This document shows positions 1 to 12,489 of a stretch of DNA of 60,086 bases, in pieces. Location: contig JAFDVU010000016.1 of NCBI GenBank assembly GCA_018268835.1, positions 1 to 60,086 of the forward strand. The letters are read 5' to 3'. Positions within the stretch are counted from its first letter, which is position 1; each line of letters opens with the position of its first letter. The notes under the pieces were generated by a model, which was not told the DNA's origin, did no database searches, and saw only the letters and a list, made by a program, of their open reading frames with translations. Source of the stretch: Acidobacteriota bacterium (GTDB lineage: Bacteria; Acidobacteriota; Terriglobia; Bryobacterales; Bryobacteraceae). The position numbers and the translations under genes are program-made.

Positions 1-920
1 AACTGCGCGGCGTTTTGCGTCCCTTCGGGGATCTTGAGCTTGGTCGGCCCTTCGATTCCCGGCACGTCCACTTCGCAGCCCAACGCTGCCTGTGCCACGT
101 TGATCGGGATGGTACAGTGCAGGTCGTTGCCCTGCCGCTCGAAAAACTGGTGCTCCTTCACCTTGAGGAACACGTACAGGTCGCCCGCGGGACCGCCGTT
201 GACTCCGGGCTGGCCTTCGCCCGACAGGCGCAGCCGGTTGCCGTCGTCCACGCCCGCCGGAATGTTCACCTTCAGCTTGCGCTGCACCTGCTTGTAGCCC
301 TGGCCGCGGCACTCCGTACAGGGGTTGCGGATGATCTGCCCGTTCCCGTTGCAGGTGCTGCAGGTGCGCCGGATGGAAAGGAAGCCCTGCTGGTACAGCA
401 CCTCGCCGCGCCCGTGGCAGGTGGGACACTGGCTCGGTCCCGATCCCGGCTCGCTGCCCGCGCCCTTGCAGTGCTCGCAGCGTTCCATGCGCGGCACCTG
501 GATCTCCGCGCTCATGCCGAACATGGCGTCTTCGAAGGCCAGTTCCAGGTCGTAGCGCACATCCTCGCCGCGCTGCGCGCGCGTGCGGCCGCGCCGTCCT
601 CCGCCGAAAAGGTCGCCGAAGCCGAAGAAATCGCCCAGAATGTCGCTGAAGTCCGCGAACGCCTCGGGGTTGAACTGCGGACCGCCCGCCGCGCCCTGCA
701 ACCCCTGGTGGCCGAAGCGGTCGTAGGTGGCGCGCTTCTGCGAATCGCTCAGCACGCTGTAGGCTTCGCTGGCTTCCTTGAACTTCTCTTCCGCCGAGGC
801 ATCGTCCGGATTGCGGTCCGGGTGATAGCGCTTGGCCAACTCGCGATACGCCGCCTTGATTTCCTGGTCGCCGGCTTCGCGGCCCACACCCAGCACTTCG
901 TAATAATCTCGTTTGGACAC
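1..920 (-). CDS. dnaJ: DnaJ chaperone (C-terminus beyond the window)
   Basis: Hsp40 co-chaperone that delivers unfolded proteins to DnaK and stimulates its ATPase in the cytoplasm. The J domain starts the protein, with the HPD tripeptide at residues 33-35. A Gly/Phe-rich linker follows, then four CxxCxGxG zinc-finger repeats (about residues 145-210), then the start of the C-terminal substrate-binding domain. About 306 residues are present; the rest lies left of base 1. The start is GTG at 920, giving (M)[10 protein letters not shown], the standard DnaJ N-terminus; an in-frame GTG three codons upstream is less likely. It follows grpE by 13 nt as third gene of the hrcA operon. dnaK is not visible. 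Family assignment is certain. Confidence 0.97.
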   Translation of the reverse strand, partial: MSKRDYYEVLGVGREAGDQEIKAAYRELAKRYHPDRNPDDASAEEKFKEASEAYSVLSDSQKRATYDRFGHQGLQGAAGGPQFNPEAFADFSDILGDFFGFGDLFGGGRRGRTRAQRGEDVRYDLELAFEDAMFGMSAEIQVPRMERCEHCKGAGSEPGSGPSQCPTCHGRGEVLYQQGFLSIRRTCSTCNGNGQIIRNPCTECRGQGYKQVQRKLKVNIPAGVDDGNRLRLSGEGQPGVNGGPAGDLYVFLKVKEHQFFERQGNDLHCTIPINVAQAALGCEVDVPGIEGPTKLKIPEGTQNAAQ

Positions 921-933
921 CGGATTCACCGTC

Positions 934-1461
934 TTACGGATGCACCGCGACCCGGACCATCGCCGGCCTCAGCAGTTTGCCTTTGAACTGGTAGCCGCGC
1001 TGGTACTCGCCCAGAATCGCCTGGTCTTCCGCATCCTCCGTTTGTACCCGGTCGATCGCCTGGTGCAGATTCGGGTCGAAGAGTTTCCCCTCCGTCTCGA
1101 TCGGTTCCAGTCCCATCTTCCTGAGTTGATCGTACATCCGCTGGTAGATCAGTTCCACGCCCCTGGCGTAGTCCTTATCGGCGGTCTCCGCGCGCATGGC
1201 GCGCTCGAAATCGTCGAGCACCGGCAGCAGGTCCTTCACCAGGTCCATGGCCGCGAACTGAATGTATTCGCTGCGCTCGCGCTCGGCGCGCGTCCGCGCG
1301 TTCTGAAACTCCGCCCGCGCGCGCAGCAGGCGGTCTTCGAGTTCGGCCTTCTCCGCCGCCAGTTGATCGCGCTCCGCCGTCAACACCTCGACCGTGGCCA
1401 CCGGCGACGGATCGTCGGCGGGAAGTTCCTGGGGGGTTACTTGAGACTTATCCGGTTCCAC
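934..1461 (-). CDS. grpE: GrpE nucleotide exchange factor
   Basis: GrpE releases ADP from DnaK. The 175-residue protein has a disordered acidic N-terminus, a long coiled coil (about residues 25-80, rich in E/A/R/L) and the C-terminal beta domain with the conserved ending [10 protein letters not shown]. Length is normal for the family. The start is GTG at 1461 with only a weak ribosome site. It lies 31 nt after hrcA and 13 nt before dnaJ on the same strand, so it is almost certainly part of a hrcA-grpE-dnaJ operon. Confidence 0.96.
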   Translation of the reverse strand: MEPDKSQVTPQELPADDPSPVATVEVLTAERDQLAAEKAELEDRLLRARAEFQNARTRAERERSEYIQFAAMDLVKDLLPVLDDFERAMRAETADKDYARGVELIYQRMYDQLRKMGLEPIETEGKLFDPNLHQAIDRVQTEDAEDQAILGEYQRGYQFKGKLLRPAMVRVAVHP

Positions 1462-1492
1462 TTCTATCAGCTTATCAGTTGCGTCCAGCCGG

Positions 1493-2527
1493 TTAGAATT
1501 GCGCCGTTTCCAGCGCCCGGCTGGTCTGTACCACCGCGGCCATCACGCGCTCGTAATTCATTCGCATGGGACCGAGCACGGCGATTTTCACGGGCAGTCC
1601 GTTGCCCATCCGCACCGTCGTGCCGATCAGCGCCAGGCCCTTCATCGCCGGATGCGCTTCCTCCAGGCCGACGTGTACCGCCAGTTGTCCGGCCGGCTGC
1701 TCCAGGAAGCGGTCCAGCAGATCGATCACCCGCTGCTTCTCCTCGAGCGCGTGGAACAACTCGCGCAGTTTCTCCCGGGTCAGGTGCAGGTCCAGCCCGA
1801 GCAGGTTGCTGGCGCCTTCCATGTGCAGTTCCGGGGACATATCCACGGCCAGCAGCCCCTTCTGGTAGAACATCTCCAGCTTGTGCTGCACGGCGTGGTA
1901 GAGTTCGCGCTCTTCCGCCAGCCGGCGCAACAGTTCGCGCCGCGCCATCCCCAGTTGCCAGCCGTGGAAATTGCGGTTGACGTAGTTGCAGATCGAAGTC
2001 AGCTCTTCGGGCGATGCCGGTTCGTCCAGCATGATCACACGGTTGCGCACCATGTGGTCGCGCGTGACCAGCACCATCAGTACCCGCCGGTCGCTCAGCG
2101 GCACCAACTGGATCTGGTCGAGTTCCTGCGCCAGTTCGGGAATCGCCGCCGCGATGCCCACGTTCTTGGTGAGTTCCACCAGGACGAAACTGGAGCGCTC
2201 GACGCGCTCCGGCACGGTCTCCAGGCGGCGGAATTCATTGGCCAGCCGCTCGGAGTCCGAACCCATCCGGTTCACCGTCAACGCGCTGGCGAAGAAGCGG
2301 AATGCCTTCTCGGTGGGGATGCGCCCGGCGGAGGTGTGGGGCTGCGAAAGGTACCCTTCGTCGGCCAGATCCGCCATTACATTGCGAATCGACGCGGGGC
2401 TCAGCCTGGCCCCCGGCAGCTTCGAAATGGTCCGCGATCCCACCGGCTCGCCCGTCTCGATGTACTCACGGACAATCCAGGTGAGGATTTCCTGATAGCG
2501 AAAATTCAGCGTCGCACCCGGTTTCAT
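1493..2527 (-). CDS. hrcA: Heat-inducible transcriptional repressor HrcA
   Basis: HrcA represses chaperone operons by binding CIRCE operators and is titrated by GroEL. The 344-residue protein has the N-terminal winged helix (residues 1-75, with GEPVGSRTISK and SPASIRNVMADLADEGYL), the linker HTSAGRIPTEKAFRFF and the dimerisation/inserted domain ending in a typical GPMRMNYERVM segment. The ATG at 2527 is preceded by AAGGG. A strong sigma-70-like promoter lies at 2563-2591. I could not find the CIRCE palindrome (TTAGCACTC-N9-GAGTGCTAA) upstream, which is unusual for a hrcA-led operon. Confidence 0.97.
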   Translation of the reverse strand: MKPGATLNFRYQEILTWIVREYIETGEPVGSRTISKLPGARLSPASIRNVMADLADEGYLSQPHTSAGRIPTEKAFRFFASALTVNRMGSDSERLANEFRRLETVPERVERSSFVLVELTKNVGIAAAIPELAQELDQIQLVPLSDRRVLMVLVTRDHMVRNRVIMLDEPASPEELTSICNYVNRNFHGWQLGMARRELLRRLAEERELYHAVQHKLEMFYQKGLLAVDMSPELHMEGASNLLGLDLHLTREKLRELFHALEEKQRVIDLLDRFLEQPAGQLAVHVGLEEAHPAMKGLALIGTTVRMGNGLPVKIAVLGPMRMNYERVMAAVVQTSRALETAQF

Positions 2528-2562
2528 AGACCCTTGAGTTCGCTACACTACCCTAATTAATT

Positions 2563-2591
2563 ATTCTATTCACAACGCCGTAACGGGTCAA
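2563..2591 (-). promoter_or_regulatory. Sigma-70-like promoter of hrcA-grpE-dnaJ
   Basis: On the minus strand TTGACC (2591-2586) and TAGAAT (2568-2563) are separated by exactly 17 nt; each hexamer matches the consensus at 5 of 6 positions. Transcription would begin about 30 nt before the hrcA ATG. No CIRCE operator overlaps it. Confidence 0.7.
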
Positions 2592-2653
2592 ATCCGCAGG
2601 GCGCTTCACTCGCTGCACGCGCTCCCGCCCTTGCCGGTTGTGCTTTCGCACCC

Positions 2654-2682
2654 TTGACCCGGCGCCCGGTTTGCCCTATATC
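2654..2682 (+). promoter_or_regulatory. Sigma-70-like promoter of the zinc-ribbon gene
   Basis: TTGACC (2654-2659), a 17-nt spacer and TATATC (2677-2682) lie just before the 2714 gene, back to back with the hrcA promoter. Its position rules out an upstream in-frame start at 2654, because the promoter would then lie inside the coding region. Confidence 0.6.
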
Positions 2683-2713
2683 TCGAAGCGGAGAGTCCGA
2701 TTGGAGGCACCCG

Positions 2714-2929
2714 ATGAGAGCCATAGATCGTCCGGGGATCGATAAGCAGGACCTTCGCCACATGAGCGCCGCCGACCTGGCCAGGCTGGGTGTGCGGCTG
2801 ACGGATCGAAAAGAGCTGATCCTGCAGTGCGAACGATGCGGCGAGACCTGGACACCGCAGCTCGATGCCGGCGGCAAGCTGCCCTTCGATTACTGGCTCT
2901 GCCCGGCGAAGTGCAACGAGATGAGCTAA
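2714..2929 (+). CDS. Small CxxC zinc-ribbon-like protein
   Basis: A 71-residue protein of unknown function. It has CERCG in the middle and WLCPAKC near the C-terminus, spaced like a two-knuckle zinc ribbon (four cysteines), preceded by a charged helical N-terminus. The ATG at 2714 was chosen because GGAGG lies 6 nt upstream and a promoter (2654-2682) overlaps the alternative longer frame. The next gene begins 18 nt downstream, so the two may be cotranscribed. It could be a small nucleic-acid-binding or metal-sensing protein; nothing in the sequence decides this. Confidence 0.7.
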   Translation: MRAIDRPGIDKQDLRHMSAADLARLGVRLTDRKELILQCERCGETWTPQLDAGGKLPFDYWLCPAKCNEMS

Positions 2930-2947
2930 TGTAGTCGCGGAGGATCC

Positions 2948-3304
2948 ATGCGCAGACTCCTTTCCGTGGCCACGCTCGCTGTGTGCTTTGCGTTCGCGGC
3001 CGACATCACTGGAACCTGGCAGGTGACCGTCGAGACCAGCCAGGGTTCCGGCACCCCCGCCCTGGAATTGAAACAGACCGGCGAGCAGCTCACCGGAACG
3101 TTCCACAGCCAGATCTTCGGTGACACCGCGGTCAAGGGAACGGTGAAGGGCAACGCCGTAGAGTTCGGGTTCGAAGGCGATGCGGGCGGCCAGAGAATCA
3201 AAGTCAGCTACAAAGGCACCGTCGAAAGCCCCACCGCGATGAAGGGCACCGCGGTGTACGAAGGCTTCGACGATAAGGCAACGTGGTCCGCGGCAAAGAA
3301 GTAG
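2948..3304 (+). CDS. Secreted small beta-rich protein, unknown function
   Basis: A 118-residue protein with a signal peptide (MRRLLSVATLAVCFAFA, cleavage near AFA-AD). The mature part is a repetitive beta pattern (ITGTWQVTVET, GEQLTGTFHSQ, VKGTVKGNAVEFGF, KVSYKGTV) that resembles lipocalin-like or DUF2147-like small exported barrels seen widely in acidobacteria. GGAGG precedes the ATG by 6 nt. Its last 22 nt overlap the start of the next gene. No catalytic motif is visible. Confidence 0.75.
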   Translation: MRRLLSVATLAVCFAFAADITGTWQVTVETSQGSGTPALELKQTGEQLTGTFHSQIFGDTAVKGTVKGNAVEFGFEGDAGGQRIKVSYKGTVESPTAMKGTAVYEGFDDKATWSAAKK

Positions 3305-3765
3305 GCAACGCCGGCGCCATCCCCATCGAACCGGGCACCTATGTGTTGGTGCTGCGCTGCGACCGTGCGCGCACCGTGCGGATCGGCCGCACCGGCGGGG
3401 TTCTTCTGCGCCCCGGATACTACTTCTATATCGGCAGCGCGTTCGGTCCGGGAGGACTGCGGGCGCGCATCGCGCATCATGCGCGGCGTGCCGTGCGTCC
3501 GCACTGGCATGTGGATTACCTCCGCAGGCACACCCTTCTGGAGGCGGTGTGGTACCGCCCGGGAGCGCGCTGCGAACACCAGTGGGCCGCCGCGATCGGT
3601 GGCGCCGCCGGTGCGGCCGTGGTGATGCCCGGGTTGGGCAGTTCGGACTGCCGGTGCCGGACGCACCTCTTCCAGTTCGCGTTTGCCGATATACTCTATA
3701 CAGGCCGGCGTGTGCCCGTTGAGGAGCGTGGTGCGCGCAACCCGGCCAACGGCCAGAACGTCTAA
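3283..3765 (+). CDS. DUF123 / GIY-YIG-like nuclease family protein
   Basis: A 160-residue protein matching the DUF123 family. The order of conserved pieces is [36 protein letters not shown] (a GIY-YIG-like strand-loop), [10 protein letters not shown], and [14 protein letters not shown]. In this family the fold is related to GIY-YIG endonucleases, but the cellular role is unknown; archaeal members are fused to endonuclease III. The GTG start at 3283 overlaps the preceding gene by 22 nt, suggesting coupling. A TATACT hexamer (3690-3695) inside its 3' end may serve tatA. Confidence 0.8.
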   Translation: MVRGKEVGNAGAIPIEPGTYVLVLRCDRARTVRIGRTGGVLLRPGYYFYIGSAFGPGGLRARIAHHARRAVRPHWHVDYLRRHTLLEAVWYRPGARCEHQWAAAIGGAAGAAVVMPGLGSSDCRCRTHLFQFAFADILYTGRRVPVEERGARNPANGQNV

Positions 3766-3785
3766 AGAAGTCAGAAAGGGATTCG

Positions 3786-3977
3786 ATGTTTGAAACGATC
3801 GGTTTTCCGGAACTGCTGGTGATCCTGGGTGTCGCGGTGCTGCTGTTTGGAGGGAAGAAGATCCCCGAGGTTGCCAAGGGACTCGGAGAAGGCATCCGCA
3901 ACTTCAAAACGGCCTTGAAAGGCGAGCCGGAAAGGCAAGCTGAGCCGCAGGCAGTCGCGCAGATCGAGAAGTCCTGA
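3786..3977 (+). CDS. tatA: Twin-arginine translocase subunit TatA/E
   Basis: Pore-forming subunit of the Tat export system in the inner membrane. The 63-residue protein has the [16 protein letters not shown] membrane helix, the hinge [16 protein letters not shown], and an amphipathic helix with the conserved FK, then a short charged tail. AAAGGGA lies 5-6 nt before the ATG. tatB and tatC are not nearby. The final codons (AQIEKS) are duplicated at 14999-15020 as part of the direct repeat that bounds the 11-kb island. Several proteins in this window carry Tat-like leaders (12490, 45959). Confidence 0.95.
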   Translation: MFETIGFPELLVILGVAVLLFGGKKIPEVAKGLGEGIRNFKTALKGEPERQAEPQAVAQIEKS

Positions 3978-4036
3978 AGCGGCCGTGATCGGAGCCGGCG
4001 ACAGGGATTGAATCTGCGACCCTCTGATTACAAATC
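3955..4036 (+). repeat. Left copy of the 82-bp direct repeat (attL-like)
   Basis: These 82 bases align without gaps to 14999-15080; I count 7 mismatches (about 91% identity). The repeat comprises the last codons of tatA, a short spacer and the 3' half of tRNA-Thr from the anticodon loop to the 3' end (minus strand). After 4036 the similarity stops abruptly. This is the arrangement left when an element integrates at a tRNA gene and duplicates its 3' part. Confidence 0.85.
3990..4036 (-). pseudogene. tRNA-Thr 3'-half remnant
   Basis: Reading on the minus strand, the sequence begins inside the anticodon region (GATTTGTAATCAG-like) and continues through the variable loop, T arm and 3' acceptor strand of the tRNA-Thr(TGT) whose complete copy is at 15034-15109. 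The D arm and 5' acceptor strand are missing. The 3' terminus reads CCG instead of CCA. It cannot form a tRNA. Confidence 0.85.
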
Positions 4037-4212
4037 GTGGTGTGGCGCGTCTATGGTCGCGTATTGTGTATACGTATCAACGGCTTACGGGAGGATGCCC
4101 GTCGAAAGTCTGGCAGCCCAACGCTAGCAGGCTGTCGGGCTCCACGCACGTTTTGTACGGTGTCAGGCGATCAACCGTATTGGAATGTTTCCCTTCTGCG
4201 TGTGGGTCAGAA

Positions 4213-4226
4213 CGCTTAACGGTTAG
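4213..4226 (+). repeat. Left arm of 14-nt inverted repeat (TAACSGTTA site)
   Basis: CGCTTAACGGTTAG is the exact reverse complement of 5916-5929. The core TAACGGTTA is nearly self-complementary around its central base. The two arms flank the malectin gene at 4258-5844. It may be an operator or a terminal inverted repeat. Confidence 0.5.
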
Positions 4227-4257
4227 TTAGCTGGAAGGCCCTTTAACAAGAGGAAGA

Positions 4258-5844
4258 CTACTCTTCCACCACCTCGATGCCGTTTACGAAGGCCATTCCG
4301 TTCACGGGAACGAACATGAGGTTGATTTTGCCCTGCGCATTGGGCCGGATGCCGATGAAGTGCCGGTCGATGGCCCTCCCTTCCCCACCCGCTTCCTTGA
4401 TGACGTCGAAGTTTCTCAAGAGCGCCGTACCATTGCAATAGACGTCGAATATGCGGCTGCCCACGCCCCCCGTCCCACTGTTCCGCTTTCCGTAGTGACC
4501 TTCGCAGAATTTCAGCGTGACCCGATAGCGTCCGTCGGCGACGGGCAGAGCGTAGGAGAAGTTTCCCCAGCGCTCGCTGGCGTACAGGGCCATCTCCGGC
4601 GCAATCGAGTTGCTCGCCTGTGCGGGGTTGGTGGTGCGCACGAGGGCGTTTCCACCCATGAAGTAAGAGTCGGCCTGCCACGGTTGCCCGGCGGAGTCGC
4701 GCCACGCGGTTGTCCAGCCCGCTCGAATACGGATCGGCCGGACCTTTCCGGCGGTCACGGGCAGCACCTCGATGCCGTTCAGCATAGCCGAGCCTCGCGC
4801 GGGGGCAAACGCCAGGTGCAGAAGACCGTCCTGCGCCGGCGAAATGTCGCGGAACACGCGTTCATCGGAGATGTTGGCGCCGGCGGCGTCGGCAACCACG
4901 TCGAAGACGTTCAGAATCACCCGCCCGTTCGCCGACACCCGGAATACGCGCTGGCCCTCGCCGCTCGATTCCGCGCTGATGAAGTCGGACAAGCCGGTTT
5001 CGGCGAAATGGAGATGGAGTTCGTAAGACCCCGGGTCGAGCGGAATATCGTAGCGGAAGTCCCCGAAGCGCACGTGCCGGTAGATATCGGGATCGAGCGT
5101 CCGTAGCACTCGCTCCGATGGACGGACCATCACTGCCCCACCCGTGAAAAACCGGTCCGGGCTCCACGTTCGCCCGCTGCGGTCGAAGTAGGGATTCGTC
5201 GAGCCCACGACAATGCGCAGATCGCCGCCGCGCGGCAGTGTTCCGGCGGTAACGGCAGGAGACTTGGCATCTACGATGGTTGGTCTCGCCGCCTGCCATC
5301 GCCACACGAAGAACGCGCCTGCGATAACCAACGCCGCAGCGGCGCAAGTCACCGCAACCGGGTGGGCCAGCAAACCTCTGTGGCTTCGAGTTTCGACGTT
5401 TGCCGGAACCTTGACTACTACCGCCTCTGCCGGCGGCGCTTCCGGAACGGCATGCTCCCAGGCGGATTTTTCCGTCTCCTGCGTCTCCCACCGAAACTCG
5501 GCGCTGTAGGATCCGGGCGGCAGTTCGATGCGGACCGGATGAGGCGAGCCATTCTCGGAGAGATAATGCTGAGCCAACTTCTTCCGCACCTCGTTGGCGG
5601 TCACGCGCACAATCGTGCGCTGTCCGGTATCAAAGTCCTGTGGAAGTTGAAACAGTTCGACGCCGATCAGCCGCTCCTTGAGCGCGCCATTCGGCCCGGT
5701 TATCGTGTGCTCGACGATGTATTCAAGAAACTCTCTACATCGCTTGCTGGTGCGGAAGGCAGCGCTTTCGAGCAGCCGATGCAGCTCGGCGCGCACAGCC
5801 CGCTGCTGTGCGTCGCTTAGTTCCCTGGCCTCCTTTTCATACAT
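4258..5844 (-). CDS. Membrane winged-helix protein with two malectin domains
   Basis: A 528-residue protein. Residues 1-120 are cytoplasmic and end like an OmpR-type winged helix: TIVRVTANEVRKKLAQHY as recognition helix and PVRIELPPGSYSAEF as wing; the upstream EFLEYIVEHT and LKERLIGVELF are hallmarks of an N-terminal module common in acidobacteria. Residues 162-183 are one membrane helix (CAAAALVIAGAFFVWRW). Residues about 208-362 and 370-528 are two malectin-like carbohydrate-binding domains, each ending in NGIEV. The topology is that of CadC/ToxR one-component regulators with an external sugar sensor. DNA binding is inferred from the pattern only. It is transcribed away from the neighbouring esterase-receptor pair region but on the same strand, 240 nt downstream of the esterase. 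Confidence 0.8.
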   Translation of the reverse strand: MYEKEARELSDAQQRAVRAELHRLLESAAFRTSKRCREFLEYIVEHTITGPNGALKERLIGVELFQLPQDFDTGQRTIVRVTANEVRKKLAQHYLSENGSPHPVRIELPPGSYSAEFRWETQETEKSAWEHAVPEAPPAEAVVVKVPANVETRSHRGLLAHPVAVTCAAAALVIAGAFFVWRWQAARPTIVDAKSPAVTAGTLPRGGDLRIVVGSTNPYFDRSGRTWSPDRFFTGGAVMVRPSERVLRTLDPDIYRHVRFGDFRYDIPLDPGSYELHLHFAETGLSDFISAESSGEGQRVFRVSANGRVILNVFDVVADAAGANISDERVFRDISPAQDGLLHLAFAPARGSAMLNGIEVLPVTAGKVRPIRIRAGWTTAWRDSAGQPWQADSYFMGGNALVRTTNPAQASNSIAPEMALYASERWGNFSYALPVADGRYRVTLKFCEGHYGKRNSGTGGVGSRIFDVYCNGTALLRNFDVIKEAGGEGRAIDRHFIGIRPNAQGKINLMFVPVNGMAFVNGIEVVEE

Positions 5845-5915
5845 TGTTCCGCGCGAATCATATCACAACGTGGGCGGGCGGTCGAGGGTGCCGGTCCCGA
5901 ACGTTAACCATGGAG

Positions 5916-5929
5916 CTAACCGTTAAGCG
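5916..5929 (+). repeat. Right arm of 14-nt inverted repeat (TAACSGTTA site)
   Basis: CTAACCGTTAAGCG is the exact reverse complement of 4213-4226. It lies 72 nt upstream of the malectin gene's start codon, a suitable place for an operator. A GTTAAC palindrome sits just before it (5903-5908). Confidence 0.5.
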
Positions 5930-6084
5930 CAGGCCGGGGATGCTGGGAACTCCAACATTTTGCGGACTTAAGGCGACAGACATCGCAACACACCTGTTCC
6001 GCATCGAAGGCGTGCCGTAGCATATTAACGGGAAGAAGGGTGAGCTGTCTGTCGCCCGGTCTGTAGGGTGCAAGGTCCGGTGCG

Positions 6085-10660
<4,576 letters not shown>

Positions 10661-11182
10661 GGTGACTACCTCGATTCGCTGTTTTCGAAGGCTGAAAGCC
10701 CCTACAGGACGCCCAGGCGCGGTCCCCCATTGACGAGCCGCGACTCCCATCCTGGATTCGAAACATCCTAGCGCTACGGTTCCGCGCGGACTAGGTTTGG
10801 TACGGTTTGCGGTGCCGATCACTCATAAAATCTATAAATTGTGAGTACCAAGCGCACTCTGGCGCCTTGTCCTTTAACCGTTAGCCGGGATTGCGGTCCC
10901 TGTTAATCCCCTGCGGTTCCAGAGCGCTTTGAACTTACGATTTTGAGCAGCGCTTACATGCATCCACCCGCGGAGGTCTCGTTTTGCGATCCTCGCGCTA
11001 CGGGCTAGCTTCCGGCATTCCCTATCGTGGCGAGTTGCGGGCGATTTTCCACGTAGCCCCGAGCCCCTGCCCGGCTTCGGGGGAGGGTTAAAGGACCCGG
11101 TATCGGCACCCGGACACCGTACTTAACCTACTCGTTTGCCGATCGGGGTGTTACCGTTACAGGAGCAAGCAAGGAGGAATTC
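10661..11182. promoter_or_regulatory. Divergent intergenic region, receptor versus esterase
   Basis: This 522-bp gap separates the minus-strand receptor and the plus-strand esterase, so it must hold promoters for both halves of the island. I see an AT-rich stretch at about 10825-10852 with short ACTCA/TGAGT arms, and a TAACSGTTA site at 10874-10885. No credible gene lies here, and I cannot place -35/-10 boxes with confidence. Confidence 0.4.
10874..10885 (+). repeat. Third TAACSGTTA-type site
   Basis: TTAACCGTTAGC. On the minus strand GCTAACGGTTAA differs from the site at 5915-5926 at one central base only. It lies in the divergent promoter region of the island. Confidence 0.4.
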
Positions 11183-12427
11183 ATGAGAATCGGCATGTTC
11201 GCACTTCTTGCATGCGGATTGTGCTGGGGACAGACCAATAGCGAGTGCAAGCCATCTTCCCTCAATATTCCCGGTGCGCCGTACCCCTGCGTGCACCCGG
11301 ACCGGAGCGTGACCTTCCGGGTGTCTGCTCCGGACGCGCAGAAGGTGCAGATCCGATTGGGCGGCGCCCACGATATGACGAAAGGCGCAGACGGGCTGTG
11401 GATGGTCACGATCCCGCCGCAGGTGGTCGGGTTCCACTATTACAGCATTGTGGTGGACGGGTCCGTCACGTCGGACCCGGCGACGCGAACGTTCTTCGGC
11501 TCGGGCTGGGACAACAGCGGAATCGAGATTCCCGAACCGGACGCGGACGCGGCCTACTACTCGGCCAAGGACGTGCCGCACGGCCAAGTGAGCCAGCGCT
11601 GGTATTACTCGAGGGTCACCGGCAAGTGGCGCCGCTGTTACGTCTACACGCCGCCGGACTATGACGCGAGTTCGCGCAATCGCTACCCGGTCCTGTACCT
11701 GCTCCATGGCTGGGGCGAAAACGAACAGGGCTGGCACATACAGGGACATGTGGACTTCATCATGGACAACCTCATCGCCGAGAAGAAGGCCAAGCCCATG
11801 TTGGTGGTGATGGACAACCTGAACGCGGTGAAGCCGGGCGAGGACGCATCCCTGTACGCAGCGCGAGGAATCATCGCCCGAGCGACGATGGCCGATGTCG
11901 CTCCGGCGGGCGGCGGACGGGGCACTCCGCCCGCCGGCGGCCGCGGCACACCGGTGGCGGGCGCACGCGGCGGATTTCCGACGAACTGGGGCGGCGTCTT
12001 CACCGACATGATGTTCTCCGACCTGATCCCAATGGTCGAGCGGACCTATCGGGTGCTGCCCGGGCGCGAGAACCGTGCGATGGCCGGGCTCTCGATGGGA
12101 GGCATGCAGTCGTTCCTGACCGTGCTGGGCAACCTCGACAAATTCGCTTATCTGGGCGGGTTCAGCGGCAGTAGCGGCGGACGGGGAGGCTTCGATCCGA
12201 AGACGTCCAACAACGGGGTGTTCGCCGACGCGGCGGCGTTCAACAAGAAGATCAGGGTTTTGTTCCTCGGGATCGGGTCGGTGGAAGGCCCGGGCACGAA
12301 GACCTTCAGCGAGGATCTGACAAAGGCCGGGATCAAGAATGTCTACTTCGAATCGCCGGGGACGGCCCACGAGTGGTTGACGTGGCGGCGGTGCCTGAAC
12401 GACTTCGCCCCCCGGCTGTTTAAATAA
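11183..12427 (+). CDS. Exported CE1-type esterase, paralogue of 6085-7254
   Basis: A 414-residue carbohydrate esterase with signal peptide (MRIGMFALLACGLCWGQ), an N-terminal E-set/CBM48-like domain ([30 protein letters not shown]), and an alpha/beta hydrolase with YPVLYLLHGWGENEQGW, GLSMGG (nucleophile Ser304) and GTAHEW (His396). Between the strand carrying VVMDN and the FSDLIPMVE helix it holds a Gly/Pro-rich insert (residues about 240-270, repeated GGRGTP) that its paralogue has in a much shorter form. AAGGAGG lies 7 nt before the ATG. It leads the plus-strand set esterase-dehydratase-aldolase. Confidence 0.88.
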   Translation: MRIGMFALLACGLCWGQTNSECKPSSLNIPGAPYPCVHPDRSVTFRVSAPDAQKVQIRLGGAHDMTKGADGLWMVTIPPQVVGFHYYSIVVDGSVTSDPATRTFFGSGWDNSGIEIPEPDADAAYYSAKDVPHGQVSQRWYYSRVTGKWRRCYVYTPPDYDASSRNRYPVLYLLHGWGENEQGWHIQGHVDFIMDNLIAEKKAKPMLVVMDNLNAVKPGEDASLYAARGIIARATMADVAPAGGGRGTPPAGGRGTPVAGARGGFPTNWGGVFTDMMFSDLIPMVERTYRVLPGRENRAMAGLSMGGMQSFLTVLGNLDKFAYLGGFSGSSGGRGGFDPKTSNNGVFADAAAFNKKIRVLFLGIGSVEGPGTKTFSEDLTKAGIKNVYFESPGTAHEWLTWRRCLNDFAPRLFK

Positions 12428-12489
12428 TCATGCGCAGGCCAGGGGTCTGCGCCACGGGCTACACTGAGCACTCTCACGGGGGTATGACC

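Noticed and set aside
2606..3907. 433-codon minus-strand open frame across the 2714-3765 genes
   Set aside because: It spans three plus-strand genes that have ribosome sites and family matches; its product shows no domain.
4213..5929. Classical insertion sequence
   Set aside because: The inverted 14-mers enclose a malectin/winged-helix gene, not a transposase, and I see no target-site duplication.
10661..10822. N-terminal extension of the TonB receptor to 10822
   Set aside because: The extra 54 residues are Arg/Gly-rich and precede a typical signal peptide; the ATG at 10660 has a ribosome site.
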